Assembly (NCBI GenBank): GCA_947452555.1
Contig: CANGDH010000001.1
Location: 558,001-622,000, forward strand
Direction of reading: 5' to 3'
Source: Bacteroidota bacterium
GTDB taxonomy: Bacteria; Bacteroidota; Bacteroidia; Chitinophagales; Chitinophagaceae
DNA: 64,000 bases
Shown here: positions 23,707 to 33,591 of the stretch, one piece after another
How the letters are laid out: the number at the start of each line of letters is the position of its first letter
Numbering within the stretch: position 1 is the first letter of the stretch
Translations under genes and position numbers: made by a program
Notes under the pieces: model-generated
Told to the model about the DNA's origin: nothing
Database searches by the model: none
The model's input: only the letters and a program-made list of their open reading frames with translations

Positions 23707-26688
23707 ATGCAACTCAAAGGATTAGTGCGCTTTTTTACATTTGCGCTTATTTTAATTTGTCTTTACCAATTGTCGTTTACTTGGTTCGTAAAAAGCCACG
23801 AAAATGCAATGGAAGCCAAAGCAACTGCTTGGGTAAAAAAATTACCTACAGCTGAACAAATGTATCCAAGTGACAAAGAAGAACAATTGTTATACAAGGA
23901 CAGTGTTAGTGATGCTCAAAAAGCATACTACAAACATTTATTAGACAGTACAAAAGACACTAAGTTGGCTTTTGGCTTAACCACTTATGGTTCAGCTAAA
24001 GAGAAAGAACTTATGTTAGGTCTTGATTTACAAGGTGGTATGAGTGTAACGATGGAAGTAGGCCTTGATGGCTTAATTAAGTCATTAGCTAATTTCACTA
24101 AAGACCCTTCTTTTAATACTGCGTTAACAAATGCAGTTGCAAAAAAAGCAAACAGTCGTGCTGACCTAATCACTTTGTTTAGAGAAGAATTTACTCGTAT
24201 CAACCCAACCGGAAAATTAGCTCCTTTATTTGCAGCTAGAAGTAACGGTAAATTAAAGTTTGATGCGTCTGACGATGTGGTTGCTTCTTATTTAAAAGAA
24301 CAATCAACAATCGCCTTCAATAATACTTATAAGATTTTAAGAACACGTATTGACGGTTTCGGATTAGCTTCTCCTAATATCAATCCAGATCCTGCTAAAG
24401 GAATTATCACAATTGAATTAGCTGGTGTAACTGATAAAGAAAGAGTACGTTCTTATTTACAATCAACTGCGAATTTGCAATTCTTCGAAGTATATACATT
24501 TGAAAATAAAGATTTTCAAAATGGTATCATCGCTGCAGATAAAGCAATTGAAGCTAGTTTAAATGGCATCGTTGATACGAATGCAACTGCTAAATTAGAT
24601 ACAAGTAAAGCAAGTGCTAATAAAAATCCTTTATTAAAAACAGTTCAATTCACACAACCTTATCAAGGTAAGTCTGGACAATATGTTTACCCAGGTGAGA
24701 TTGGCTATATCTTGAAAAAAGATACTGCTAAATTGAATGCTTATTTAGCTATGCCAGAAGTAAAATCTAAGTTCCCATCGAATTTAGTATTTATGTATGG
24801 TAAGGTGGAAGAAGAAGCTGATGCAAAAACAAAAGATGTTCTTCCTGTATATGCAATCAAAACTTTAGACAACGGTCAAGCTGAATTAGAAGGTGATCAC
24901 GTTGCTAATGCTGCACAAGATTTTGACGAGCGCGGTAAAGTAGCTATCAAAATGAATATGGATAAAATTGGTACAACTATCTGGGCTAAAATGACATCTA
25001 AAAATGTTGGCAAGCCTTTGGCAATTGTATTAGATAACACAGTTTATTCTGCACCAAATGTGAATGATGCAATTACAACAGGTAATTCTTCTATCTCTGG
25101 TAACTATAGCTTGAAAACTGCACAAGACTTAGCTGAAATTTTAGAGAGTGGTAAATTACCAGCTCCAGCAAAAATTGTACAAGAGCAACAAGTTGGTCCA
25201 ACATTAGGTAAAGCTTCTGTAAACGGTGGTATGATGGCGTTCGGAATTTCATTCTTAGTGATCTTCGCTTTAATGTTATTATACTTTAACACTGGTGGAT
25301 GGGTTGCAAACATTGCTTTAATCTTAAACTTATTATTTACCATTGGTATATTAAGTGCATTAGGATTTACTTTAACAGCACCTGGTATTGCCGGTTTAGT
25401 ATTAACCATTGGTATGGCGGTAGATACTAACGTAATTATATTTGAAAGAATCAAGGAAGAATTAACAAAAGGTAAGAGCTATCAATTAGCAGTTACAGAC
25501 GGATACAAGCGTTCTATGTCTCCAGTCTTGGATGCACACGTTACTACCCTTTTAACTGCTTGTATCTTAGCATACTTTGGTTTAGGTCCTGTATTAGGAT
25601 TTGCTACAACACAAATTATTGGTATTTTATTATCATTATTCTGTGGAATCTTAGTATCTCGTTTAATCACAGATATCTATACAAGTAAGAATAGACACTT
25701 TGAATATTTCACTGCAGTTTCAAGAAACGTATTCAAGCACGCTTCTTTTAAATTTATTGAGTTCAGAAAGTACGCATACATATTGTCAGCAGTAGTGTTG
25801 GTAATGGGTGTTGCAAGTTTCTTCAACGGATTTGATGAAGGTGTAGAATTTGCTGGTGGAAGAAGCTATACTGTTAAATTCCAAAATGCAGTAAGCATTG
25901 ACGAAGTTAGAGACGAACTTAAATCAGTATTTGGCGAAGCTCCAATTATTAAAACTGTAGATACTAAAAATCAAATTAACATAACTACTTCTTATAAAAT
26001 TAAGGAGCAAGGAAATAATATTGATCAAGAAGTGGAAGGTTTATTATTCAAAGGATTAAGTAAGCATTTACCAACAGGAACTACTTATAAAGAGTTCGAT
26101 ACTCAATACAAGCAAAGTTCTCAAACCGTATTGCCAACAATTTCTGATGACTTAAAAGCAGGAGCAACTAAAGCAACTATTTTTGCTTTGATCGCTATTT
26201 GTTTATACATCTTCATACGTTTCCGTGATTGGAGATACTCATTAGGTACTATCTTCTCATTGTTACACGACGTATTAGTAACATTGATTGTATTTAGTTT
26301 CTTAAGAAAAGTGGTTCCATTCCCATTAGAAATTGACCAGCATTTTATTGCTGCGATATTGACAGTAATTGGATTCTCTATGAATGATACAGTAATTGTT
26401 TATGACCGTATCCGTGAGGACAGTCAATTAATGAAAGGAACAGATAATGCGACAATTATTAATAAAGCAATTAACCAAACTTTAAGCAGAACCATCATGA
26501 CTTCATTGACGGTATTCTTAACTATCTTAATCTTATTCATCTTTGGTGGAGAAGTAACAAGAGGTTTCGCATTCGCAATGTTAATTGGTGTTATCACAGG
26601 TACTTACTCTTCTATTTTTGTAGCAGCACCAGTATTGGTTGACTTCGCAAAAAGCAAGCCATTAGGCCGTGATGAAAAGAAGAAATAA
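23707..26688 (+). CDS. secDF: Protein translocase SecDF, fused SecD and SecF
   Basis: A 993-residue RND-type protein. The SecD half has an N-terminal membrane segment, LGLDLQGGMSVTME, a large periplasmic P1 domain, and a membrane block with GMAVDTNVIIFERIKEE. The SecF half follows, with GVEFAGGRSYTVKF, FIRFRDWRYSLG and GFSMNDTVIVYDRIRED. It uses the proton gradient to pull secreted proteins through SecYEG. Fusion into one chain is common in this phylum. Its partner YajC is also encoded in the window. Confidence 0.98.
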   Translation: MQLKGLVRFFTFALILICLYQLSFTWFVKSHENAMEAKATAWVKKLPTAEQMYPSDKEEQLLYKDSVSDAQKAYYKHLLDSTKDTKLAFGLTTYGSAKEKELMLGLDLQGGMSVTMEVGLDGLIKSLANFTKDPSFNTALTNAVAKKANSRADLITLFREEFTRINPTGKLAPLFAARSNGKLKFDASDDVVASYLKEQSTIAFNNTYKILRTRIDGFGLASPNINPDPAKGIITIELAGVTDKERVRSYLQSTANLQFFEVYTFENKDFQNGIIAADKAIEASLNGIVDTNATAKLDTSKASANKNPLLKTVQFTQPYQGKSGQYVYPGEIGYILKKDTAKLNAYLAMPEVKSKFPSNLVFMYGKVEEEADAKTKDVLPVYAIKTLDNGQAELEGDHVANAAQDFDERGKVAIKMNMDKIGTTIWAKMTSKNVGKPLAIVLDNTVYSAPNVNDAITTGNSSISGNYSLKTAQDLAEILESGKLPAPAKIVQEQQVGPTLGKASVNGGMMAFGISFLVIFALMLLYFNTGGWVANIALILNLLFTIGILSALGFTLTAPGIAGLVLTIGMAVDTNVIIFERIKEELTKGKSYQLAVTDGYKRSMSPVLDAHVTTLLTACILAYFGLGPVLGFATTQIIGILLSLFCGILVSRLITDIYTSKNRHFEYFTAVSRNVFKHASFKFIEFRKYAYILSAVVLVMGVASFFNGFDEGVEFAGGRSYTVKFQNAVSIDEVRDELKSVFGEAPIIKTVDTKNQINITTSYKIKEQGNNIDQEVEGLLFKGLSKHLPTGTTYKEFDTQYKQSSQTVLPTISDDLKAGATKATIFALIAICLYIFIRFRDWRYSLGTIFSLLHDVLVTLIVFSFLRKVVPFPLEIDQHFIAAILTVIGFSMNDTVIVYDRIREDSQLMKGTDNATIINKAINQTLSRTIMTSLTVFLTILILFIFGGEVTRGFAFAMLIGVITGTYSSIFVAAPVLVDFAKSKPLGRDEKKK

Positions 26689-26710
26689 TAAACGTTAATC
26701 GTTTGATATA

Positions 26711-26742
26711 AAAAATGCCTCACTGCAAAGTGGGGCATTTTT
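26711..26742 (+). terminator. Terminator of secDF
   Basis: AAAAATGCCTCACT-GCAA-AGTGGGGCATTTTT; 13-bp stem with one G-T pair. Its arm resembles that of the opposing terminator at 27212-27240. Confidence 0.9.
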
Positions 26743-26774
26743 AGTTTAATCCTATTCTACCCAATTTACTGAGT

Positions 26775-26998
26775 GTATCAATATATATAGCCTCTCCTTA
26801 TTAGGAGTTTGCATACGTATTCCATCCTTCTCTGCTCGCCATTACGCTAAAAAGCAATTTTTTCACCTAAAACTCAGAACTCGCACTTCGTGCTCAAACA
26901 TGCTGAGTTTTTACGGTTCAAAAATCCCTTTTCTTTACGCTATGGCTCTAAGTTCAGGAGTGGAATCATATGCTACCTCCTTATAATTACTAAATTAA
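26775..26998. repeat. Long imperfect hairpin, left unit
   Basis: This gene-free stretch folds on itself along about 100 bases per arm. Matching blocks from outside in are TTATTAGGAG / CTCCTTATAA, GCATACGTATTCCA / TGGAATCATATGC, GCCATTACG / CGCTATGGC, AATTTTT / AAAAAT and TAAAACTCAG / CTGAGTTTTTA, with GCAC-TTC-GTGC at the tip. It starts with GTATCAATATATATAG, nearly the same as the ends of the right unit. No ORF or known RNA family is recognised. Confidence 0.7.
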
Positions 26999-27185
26999 GT
27001 ATCAATAAATATAGTCTACTCACGAACATCTGAGAATAGCGTTAAAAAAATGAGTAAATGCATCGTTAAAAAATTGCGCAAGTCTGAGCGGTGCGAGTTC
27101 GCAATTTTAGATGCATTTGCGAGTTTTTAGCTTCATTCGAAGCTGAGAGTGAGAGGCTATATTTATTGATACTAATAGTAAATTC
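26985..27185. repeat. Long imperfect hairpin, right unit
   Basis: The outer stem is GTATCAATAAATATAG (26999-27014) paired with its exact complement ending at 27172, extended outward by TTACTA / TAGTAA. Inner stems are AAATGCATC / GATGCATTT and AAATTGCG / CGCAATTT. It shares the end sequence and the block GAACTCGCAC (in inverse orientation) with the left unit, so the two look like related copies of one element. They lie between the terminators of two convergent genes. Confidence 0.72.
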
Positions 27186-27211
27186 AAATTTGAATGATCA
27201 AGGATGAAATG

Positions 27212-27240
27212 AAAAATGCCCCGAAAAATCGAGGCATTAA
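27212..27240 (-). terminator. Terminator of the Fe-S carrier gene
   Basis: On the minus strand AATGCCTCGA-TTTT-TCGGGGCATT runs into TTTCATTTC. Its core resembles the secDF terminator. Confidence 0.8.
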
Positions 27241-27260
27241 ATATTTAGAATGCGGTAAAA

Positions 27261-27611
27261 TTAAACTGCAAAAGAAGTACCACAACCGCAAGTACTTGAG
27301 GCATTCGGATTGGTGAAAGTAAATCCACGGCTATTTAAGCCCCCTTGCCAGTCAATACTCATTCCGTATAAATAAATCTGATGGGCTTTCTCCATACAAC
27401 AAGGAATGCCCTCGATTGCGAACAATTGGTCTTCTGCTGTAGGTACATCAAAACCTAATACATAGGTCATTCCACTGCATCCTCCTCCTTTAACTCCCAC
27501 TCTCAATCTTTGCTGTTGGTCAAAATCTGGAGCAGCCATTAAACGATGAATTTCTTCAATTGCGCCTGCTGTAAATACTACAGGATTAGCTAAACTTATT
27601 GTTTCTGACAT
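27261..27611 (-). CDS. A-type iron-sulfur cluster carrier (HesB/IscA family)
   Basis: A 116-residue A-type carrier. Its three conserved cysteines are Cys45 in GGGCSGMTY and Cys108 and Cys110 in STCGCGTSF. It would hand Fe-S clusters from the assembly scaffold to target enzymes such as MqnE or SdaA. I use the ATG (MSETISLANP); a TTG seven codons upstream is less likely. It cannot be placed as IscA, SufA or ErpA from this context; no suf or isc gene is near. Confidence 0.93.
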   Translation of the reverse strand: MSETISLANPVVFTAGAIEEIHRLMAAPDFDQQQRLRVGVKGGGCSGMTYVLGFDVPTAEDQLFAIEGIPCCMEKAHQIYLYGMSIDWQGGLNSRGFTFTNPNASSTCGCGTSFAV

Positions 27612-27724
27612 AGATAAACATTTATAGTACAAAATTACAGCTAATGAACGAATAAGTAAGGCTCATAAATTTCGAAAATAGAAAAATTCTTAGTGTAAAT
27701 AGCGCCAAAAAACTCGTAAATTTA

Positions 27725-29296
27725 ATGATGCAAGAGGCACAGAAAAAGACAGACAGTGGCATAACAATTAAGAAGGTATATACTAGTGCAGATATTCCTG
27801 AAAATTTTGACAGTACACTGGAACCTGGTACATTTCCTTATACCAGAGGAGTTCAACATGATATGTATCGTGGTAAACTATGGACAATGCGTCAATACGC
27901 AGGTTTTTCCACGGCTGAAGAAAGTAATAAACGATATCATTTTTTATTAGGTCAAGGTGTAATGGGCTTAAGCGTAGCATTTGACCTACCTACTCAAATT
28001 GGTTATGATGCAGACCATGAGTTAGCAGACGGCGAAGTTGGTAAAGTGGGTGTATCTATTTGCTCTTTACTGGACATGGAAATTTTATTTAAGGATATTC
28101 CATTAGATAAGATTAGTACTTCCATGACCATCAATTCTACTGGATTTATTTTACTTGCCTTATATGTTGCATTGGCTAAAAAAAGAGCAATAGATTTAAA
28201 ATTATTATCAGGTACTATACAAAATGATATTTTAAAAGAATATGCTGCAAGAGGTACCTATATCTACCCTCCTAAACAATCCATGCGCATCATTACAGAC
28301 ATTTTTGAATGGTGTGGCACGCATTTGCCAAAATGGAATAGTATAAGTATTTCAGGATACCATATTAGAGAAGCTGGCAGTACTGCAGTGCAAGAAGTAG
28401 CATTTACTTTGAGTAATGGAAAAGCGTATGTACAAGCTGCTCAAGCAAAGGGATTAGACATTAATCAATTTGGTAAACGTCTCTCCTTCTTCTTTAATGC
28501 ACATAATAATCTATTTGAAGAAGTTGCAAAGTTTAGAGCTGCAAGACGTATGTGGGCAAATATCATGAAGGAATTAGGTGCTACAGACGAGAAAGCATTG
28601 ATGCTTAGGTTTCATACACAAACTGGTGGTGCAACTTTAACGGCACAACAACCACATAATAATATTAGTCGTGTAACAGTTCAAACCATTGCCGCTGTAA
28701 TGGGTGGAACGCAAAGTTTACACACAAATGGTTTTGATGAAGCATTAGGTTTACCTACTCAGGAAGCTGCGAGTATTGCATTAAGAACGCAACAAATAGT
28801 AGCATTTGAAAGTGGAATTGCAGACACAGCAGACCCTTTAGCTGGAAGTTTTTATGTAGAAAGCTTGACGGACGAAGTAGAATCCAAAGCAACAGAATTA
28901 ATCAAACAGATTGATGCAATGGGCGGAAGTGTTGCTGCTATTGAATCTGGATTTATGCAAAATAAAATAGCTGAAAGTGCGTATGCTTATCAGAAAGCAA
29001 TTGAATCCAATGATAAAATAATTGTTGGAGTGAACCAATTTCAATCTAACTCAAATCAAGATATTCCAGTTTTCAAGATTGATGAATCCATAAGACAGCA
29101 GCAAATGGATAAACTTACTTTATTGAAAGCACAACGAGATCCGAATAAAGTAAAATTATGCTTAGCCGCAATTCATGCAGCTGCATTAGGCACCCAAAAC
29201 TTAATGCCACCTGTTATTGAAGCAGTTGAAAACCATTGTACACTTGGTGAAATATCAGATATATTAAGAGTTGTTTTCGGAGAATATCAAGCATAG
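27725..29296 (+). CDS. B12-dependent acyl-CoA mutase large subunit (methylmalonyl-CoA mutase family)
   Basis: A 523-residue catalytic TIM-barrel subunit. Conserved segments include [55 protein letters not shown], and the cofactor-contacting His in SGYHIREAG. The cobalamin-binding domain (DxHxxG) is not in this chain, so a separate small subunit is needed; none is in the window. The sequence is close to the group that includes methylmalonyl-, isobutyryl- and 2-hydroxyisobutyryl-CoA mutases, so the substrate is uncertain. Two adjacent ATG codons are possible starts. Confidence 0.9.
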   Translation: MMQEAQKKTDSGITIKKVYTSADIPENFDSTLEPGTFPYTRGVQHDMYRGKLWTMRQYAGFSTAEESNKRYHFLLGQGVMGLSVAFDLPTQIGYDADHELADGEVGKVGVSICSLLDMEILFKDIPLDKISTSMTINSTGFILLALYVALAKKRAIDLKLLSGTIQNDILKEYAARGTYIYPPKQSMRIITDIFEWCGTHLPKWNSISISGYHIREAGSTAVQEVAFTLSNGKAYVQAAQAKGLDINQFGKRLSFFFNAHNNLFEEVAKFRAARRMWANIMKELGATDEKALMLRFHTQTGGATLTAQQPHNNISRVTVQTIAAVMGGTQSLHTNGFDEALGLPTQEAASIALRTQQIVAFESGIADTADPLAGSFYVESLTDEVESKATELIKQIDAMGGSVAAIESGFMQNKIAESAYAYQKAIESNDKIIVGVNQFQSNSNQDIPVFKIDESIRQQQMDKLTLLKAQRDPNKVKLCLAAIHAAALGTQNLMPPVIEAVENHCTLGEISDILRVVFGEYQA

Positions 29297-29367
29297 TAAA
29301 AAGAAGAATTGAAAAATAAATAGAAATAATAATTAAATAAAAATCTTTTAAAAAATAAAATTACAAA

Positions 29368-30660
29368 ATGCGTAAACTACTTTTAGCCCTTTTCGTAACA
29401 AGTACATTAGGAGCAACAGCACAAGAGCTTCCAAAAGCTTATAATCAATTAATTAAAGACGTTGAACCCCAACTAATAAGTTGGAGAAGACATTTTCATG
29501 AATTTCCGGAACTGTCTAACAGAGAAACTAATACTGGTAAATATATTGCCGAGTTTCTTAAAACATTACCTAATGTAGAAGTAAGATATCCTGTTGCAAA
29601 AACAGGTGTTGTTGCAGTATTAAAAGGTGGCAAACCAGGTCCAGTAATAGCATTAAGAGCTGACATTGATGCATTACCAGTATTTGAAAGATCTACTATT
29701 CCATTTGCATCAAAAGTAACGACAGAATATAATGGTCAAAAAGTAAGTGTAAGCCATGCATGTGGTCACGACTCACATACTGCAATGTTAATGGCAACTG
29801 CTAAAGTATTAAGTGCTTTACAAAAAGACGTTCCAGGTATAGTAGTTTTCTTATTCCAACCAGCTGAAGAAGGAACTCCAGGTAACGAAGAAGGTGGAGC
29901 ACCATTAATGATTAAAGAAGGCGCTTTAGATAATCCAAAAGTAGAAGCAGTTTTCGGAATTCATATTTCATCTCAAACTCCAGTAGGAACTATAAAATAT
30001 AAATCAGGTGCTTTCATGGCTTCTTCTGATTGGTTTACTATCAAAGTAAATGGTAAAGGCAGTCATGGTTCACAACCTTGGGGCGGAGTTGACCCAATTG
30101 CAGCTTCTGCTCAAATTATTGAAGGTTTACAACATATTGTGAGTAGACAAATGGATTTAACAACTGCTCCACTTGTTATTACAGTGGGTACCATTAATAG
30201 TGGAGTGCGTTCTAATATTATTCCTGAAACGGCTGAAATGACAGGTACTATAAGAACATTAGATAGCAAAATGCAAGAAGATGTTCATAAGAGAATTAAG
30301 CATACTGCAGAAACAATCGCAGCAAGCTCTGGTGCAACAGCAGACGTTACAATTGATACTAAAACATTAGTTACTTATAATGATCCAACTTTAGTAAAGA
30401 AAACAATTCCTTCTTTAATAAAAGCTGCAGGTGATGCAAATGTGTCTGAATCAACTTGGGTTACAGGTGCAGAAGATTTTTCTTTCTATGCTGCAAAAGC
30501 GCCAAGCTTTTTCTTTAATGTTGGTGCATTACCAAAAGGTACAGATCCTAAAAATGCAGGCCCACACCATACTCCAGACTTCTATTTAGATGAGTCAGGA
30601 TTTATTGTAGGTGTAAAAGCATTTACTCAATTAGTATTTGATTACGTTAAAGTAAAATAA
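29368..30660 (+). CDS. Secreted M20-family amidohydrolase
   Basis: A 430-residue M20D-type metal hydrolase with a cleavable signal peptide (ending near GATAQE). Metal-binding motifs are ALRADIDALP, HACGHDSHTAML, PAEEGTPG, GIHISS and a final His in HHTPDFYLDE. The dimerisation domain is inserted after SSDWFTIKVNGKGSHGSQP. Relatives hydrolyse N-acyl amino acids (hippurate, IAA conjugates); here it would act in the periplasm. It is followed by a bidirectional terminator. Confidence 0.92.
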   Translation: MRKLLLALFVTSTLGATAQELPKAYNQLIKDVEPQLISWRRHFHEFPELSNRETNTGKYIAEFLKTLPNVEVRYPVAKTGVVAVLKGGKPGPVIALRADIDALPVFERSTIPFASKVTTEYNGQKVSVSHACGHDSHTAMLMATAKVLSALQKDVPGIVVFLFQPAEEGTPGNEEGGAPLMIKEGALDNPKVEAVFGIHISSQTPVGTIKYKSGAFMASSDWFTIKVNGKGSHGSQPWGGVDPIAASAQIIEGLQHIVSRQMDLTTAPLVITVGTINSGVRSNIIPETAEMTGTIRTLDSKMQEDVHKRIKHTAETIAASSGATADVTIDTKTLVTYNDPTLVKKTIPSLIKAAGDANVSESTWVTGAEDFSFYAAKAPSFFFNVGALPKGTDPKNAGPHHTPDFYLDESGFIVGVKAFTQLVFDYVKVK

Positions 30661-30725
30661 AAATATGGAGATTAAATAAAACTTAATCAGTTCTATTTAA
30701 TCTCATTTAATTTTGAATACGTAAT

Positions 30726-30764
30726 AAAAAAGAGGAGTTCCCATTTCGGAGACTCCTCTTTTTT
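30726..30764. terminator. Bidirectional terminator between the amidohydrolase and yggS
   Basis: AAAAAAGAGGAGT and ACTCCTCTTTTTT flank a 13-base loop. Both directions have T-runs, serving the two convergent genes. Confidence 0.92.
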
Positions 30765-30782
30765 ATTAGTTATATTTTCTTG

Positions 30783-31457
30783 TTATTTGCTATAATTCCT
30801 TGCACCAAATAATAAACTGCCAATTCTAACCATCGTACTTCCTTTAGCAATTGCTAATGCATAGTCAGAACTCATTCCCATACTAAGGGTATCAAACTGA
30901 CCGTTGGGAAATGCTTTCTGTGCCATGTCAAAATAAGATTTTAAAGTAGAAAATTCTTGACTTAATAATGCTTGGTCCTCAGAAAAGCTAGCCATACCCA
31001 TTAAACCTCTAATACGTACATTAGTATAGGCTTCAATTCTTCCACTTAATAATAATTCATGCAGTGAAGGGCCATCAAATCCAAACTTAGTTTCTTCCGA
31101 CGCAATATGTACTTGCAATAAGCAATCAATAATACGATTTTGCTTTGCTCCTTGTTTATTAATTTCTTGTAATAATTTTTCAGAATCCACCCCATGAATC
31201 ATGTACACAAAGGGGGCGATATATTTAACCTTATTAGATTGCAAATGACCAATAAAATGCCATCGAATATCTTTAGGTAAACTTTGAGATTTGTCAACTA
31301 ATTCTTGAACATAGTTCTCTCCAAAATCGATTTGACCTAAATCATATAAAGCTTGTAGGTCCTCATTCGGCTTGGTTTTACTTACCGCAATTAATTGTAC
31401 TTGATGAGCAGCAAGTTCATTTAAAATAGAATAATATTGTTCGGTATTTACAGCCAT
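30783..31457 (-). CDS. PLP homeostasis protein (YggS/PROSC family)
   Basis: A 224-residue single-domain fold-type III PLP protein. The PLP lysine is Lys27 in LIAVSKTKP; IDFGENYVQEL, WHFIGHLQSNK and LSMGMSSDYALAI are hallmark segments. It has no enzyme activity known and buffers intracellular PLP. It is the last gene in a leftward series from aguB, separated by 65 bases from the acyl-CoA dehydrogenase gene. Confidence 0.96.
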   Translation of the reverse strand: MAVNTEQYYSILNELAAHQVQLIAVSKTKPNEDLQALYDLGQIDFGENYVQELVDKSQSLPKDIRWHFIGHLQSNKVKYIAPFVYMIHGVDSEKLLQEINKQGAKQNRIIDCLLQVHIASEETKFGFDGPSLHELLLSGRIEAYTNVRIRGLMGMASFSEDQALLSQEFSTLKSYFDMAQKAFPNGQFDTLSMGMSSDYALAIAKGSTMVRIGSLLFGARNYSK

Positions 31458-31522
31458 ATTAAAAATGAATTATAATTTATTCAAGAGACTGCAATTTAAT
31501 AATATAAAGTCTTATTTTAACA

Positions 31523-32677
31523 TTATCGAGTGATACTTCTTCCTATAACCATTTTTTGAATTTCACTAGTGCCTTCATAAATTTGAGTAATTTTAGCATC
31601 GCGCATTAAACGCTCCACATGAAATTCCTTTACAAAACCATAACCCCCATGCACCTGTACGGCTTCTGTAGTAACCCACATGGCAGTATCACTAGCATGT
31701 AATTTAGCCATGGCAGCTGTAGTAGTATAATCTAAATGATTGTCTTTTTCCCATGCTGCTTTAAAACACAGCAAACGGGCAGTTTCAATTTTAGTAGCCA
31801 TTTCTGCCAACTTAAATTGTATTGCTTGATGTTCATGGATTGGCTTGCCGAATGTTTTTCTTTGTTTGCTATATGCCAATGCTAATTCATATGCACCACT
31901 TGCAATTCCTAATGCTTGAGCGGCAATTCCTATTCTACCTCCATTTAAAGTATTCATTGCAAAATTAAAACCAAATCCCTCAGCTCCTATTCTATTTTCT
32001 TTAGCTACTTTAACGTCGGTAAATGAAATGGCATGTGTATCGCTGCCACGTATACCCATTTTATTTTCTTTAGCACCTACAGTAATTCCGGGTGTATTTT
32101 TTTCAACTATAAATGCGTTAATTCCTTTATGTCCCTTTGTGTAATCAGTTTGAGCAATCACTAAATATACTGAAGCCGACGAACCATTAGTAATCCAATT
32201 CTTTACTCCATTAATAATATAATGATCGCCATTGTCTATTGCAGAAGTATGCTGATGCGTCGCATCACTACCCGCTTCTGGCTCACTTAATAAAAAAGCA
32301 CCAGTATATAATTGTCCGTCTTTAATTCCATGCGCTAATGGTTTTAAATATTGTTGCTTTTGTGCTTCTGAACCATAATGCTCCAAGCCCCAACATACCA
32401 AGCTATTATTTACACTCATGCAAACACTCACACTTGAGTCTACTTTACTAATTTCTTCCATAGCTAATACATAACTCACCGTATCCATACCAGCACCGCC
32501 GTATTCAGGACTTACCATCATACCTAAAAATCCTAATTCAGCTAATTGTAATAATTGTTCTTTGGGAAGTTGTTGTTTTTCGTCACGATCAATCACTCCA
32601 GGCAAACATTGTTGTTGCGCAAATTCACGAGCCGCTCTTTGAATCATCAATTGCTCTTCGGTTAGCTTAAAATCCAT
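31523..32677 (-). CDS. Acyl-CoA dehydrogenase
   Basis: A 384-residue flavoprotein of the short/branched-chain acyl-CoA dehydrogenase type. It carries LSEPEAGSDA and YIINGVKNWITNG in the FAD region, and the catalytic Glu at about residue 368 in YEGTSEIQ. It makes the 2,3-enoyl-CoA in fatty or branched-chain amino acid breakdown, passing electrons to ETF. Chain-length specificity cannot be read from the sequence. Length and domains are normal. Confidence 0.96.
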   Translation of the reverse strand: MDFKLTEEQLMIQRAAREFAQQQCLPGVIDRDEKQQLPKEQLLQLAELGFLGMMVSPEYGGAGMDTVSYVLAMEEISKVDSSVSVCMSVNNSLVCWGLEHYGSEAQKQQYLKPLAHGIKDGQLYTGAFLLSEPEAGSDATHQHTSAIDNGDHYIINGVKNWITNGSSASVYLVIAQTDYTKGHKGINAFIVEKNTPGITVGAKENKMGIRGSDTHAISFTDVKVAKENRIGAEGFGFNFAMNTLNGGRIGIAAQALGIASGAYELALAYSKQRKTFGKPIHEHQAIQFKLAEMATKIETARLLCFKAAWEKDNHLDYTTTAAMAKLHASDTAMWVTTEAVQVHGGYGFVKEFHVERLMRDAKITQIYEGTSEIQKMVIGRSITR

Positions 32678-32726
32678 AATTAATTCATTTGTATAAATTT
32701 ACACTAACAATTGTTAGCAATAAAAT

Positions 32727-33554
32727 TTATTTTAAATTAAGTTTATAGGCAATTAATTGAGCTAAAACAGACCTGTCAGCATCGTTTATAATTGAAGTAC
32801 TGTCTTGTCTAAAATGACGTTTAAATGCTAAAATGGCCGCAGTACTATCTTGAACATCATATCCCACAAGTGCTAATGCAAAAGGGATTGAAATGTATTC
32901 GGGTAACTTATTTAAAGTATCAGGTTCAAACCATAAGCCATATCCATTCTTTGCCAAACTACTCCAAGAGAACTGGATATTAGGATCATTTTTTCGTTTT
33001 GGCGCTATATCTTCATGCCCTATAAAATTTTCAGTTGGTATTTTATAAGTTGATTTTAACTGTGCTAATAATAAATTCAAACTATTCATTTGAGCTTCCT
33101 CAAAAGGCTCAAAACCATTATTGTCTAATTCAATACCTATAGATCCTGAATTAATATCGGTAATATTTCCCCATTTTGCAACTCCTCCATGCCATGCACG
33201 CATATAGTCATTTAGCATATGATGAATGGTTCCGTCCTTACAAATTACATAGTGTGCACTCACTTTAGTACGCTCTAATGTAAATGTTCTTAATGTTTGT
33301 TCACATGAATTTTGTGCAGTGTGGTGTATGATAACCAAATTCGGTTTACGTAAATCAAAATTAGTAGTACCTACCCACTCATTAGCTGCTGTTAGATGAT
33401 TCACTATTTGCAAACCTGGATTTAACTTAATTTGATTTACTAATTCCTTAGTTTGTTTTTTATATGAACGATTCGTAGTTCTGTATTGAAAATTGTTACA
33501 AGAAGCAACAGCTATAATTAAAAAAAGAATACATACCGTTTTAATAAAATTCAT
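32727..33554 (-). CDS. N-acetylmuramoyl-L-alanine amidase (Amidase_2), lipoprotein
   Basis: A 275-residue protein with a lipoprotein signal (lipobox VASC, Cys19). The amidase domain has zinc ligands in VIIHHTAQNS and FIGHEDIAPKRKNDPN, and AWHGGVAKWGNIT and SIGIELDNNG in between. It should cleave the bond between MurNAc and L-alanine in peptidoglycan, in turnover or recycling. Extra residues after about 210 look like a small helical tail. It lies 37 bases downstream of aguA. Confidence 0.93.
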   Translation of the reverse strand: MNFIKTVCILFLIIAVASCNNFQYRTTNRSYKKQTKELVNQIKLNPGLQIVNHLTAANEWVGTTNFDLRKPNLVIIHHTAQNSCEQTLRTFTLERTKVSAHYVICKDGTIHHMLNDYMRAWHGGVAKWGNITDINSGSIGIELDNNGFEPFEEAQMNSLNLLLAQLKSTYKIPTENFIGHEDIAPKRKNDPNIQFSWSSLAKNGYGLWFEPDTLNKLPEYISIPFALALVGYDVQDSTAAILAFKRHFRQDSTSIINDADRSVLAQLIAYKLNLK

Positions 33555-33591
33555 ATTTATAATTTGAAATAAAATAATTGTAATTAAATAA

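Noticed and set aside
26743..27211. RNase P, tmRNA, 6S or SRP RNA in the largest non-coding gap
   Set aside because: None of the conserved cores of these RNAs is seen; the hairpin arms with shared ends explain the sequence better.
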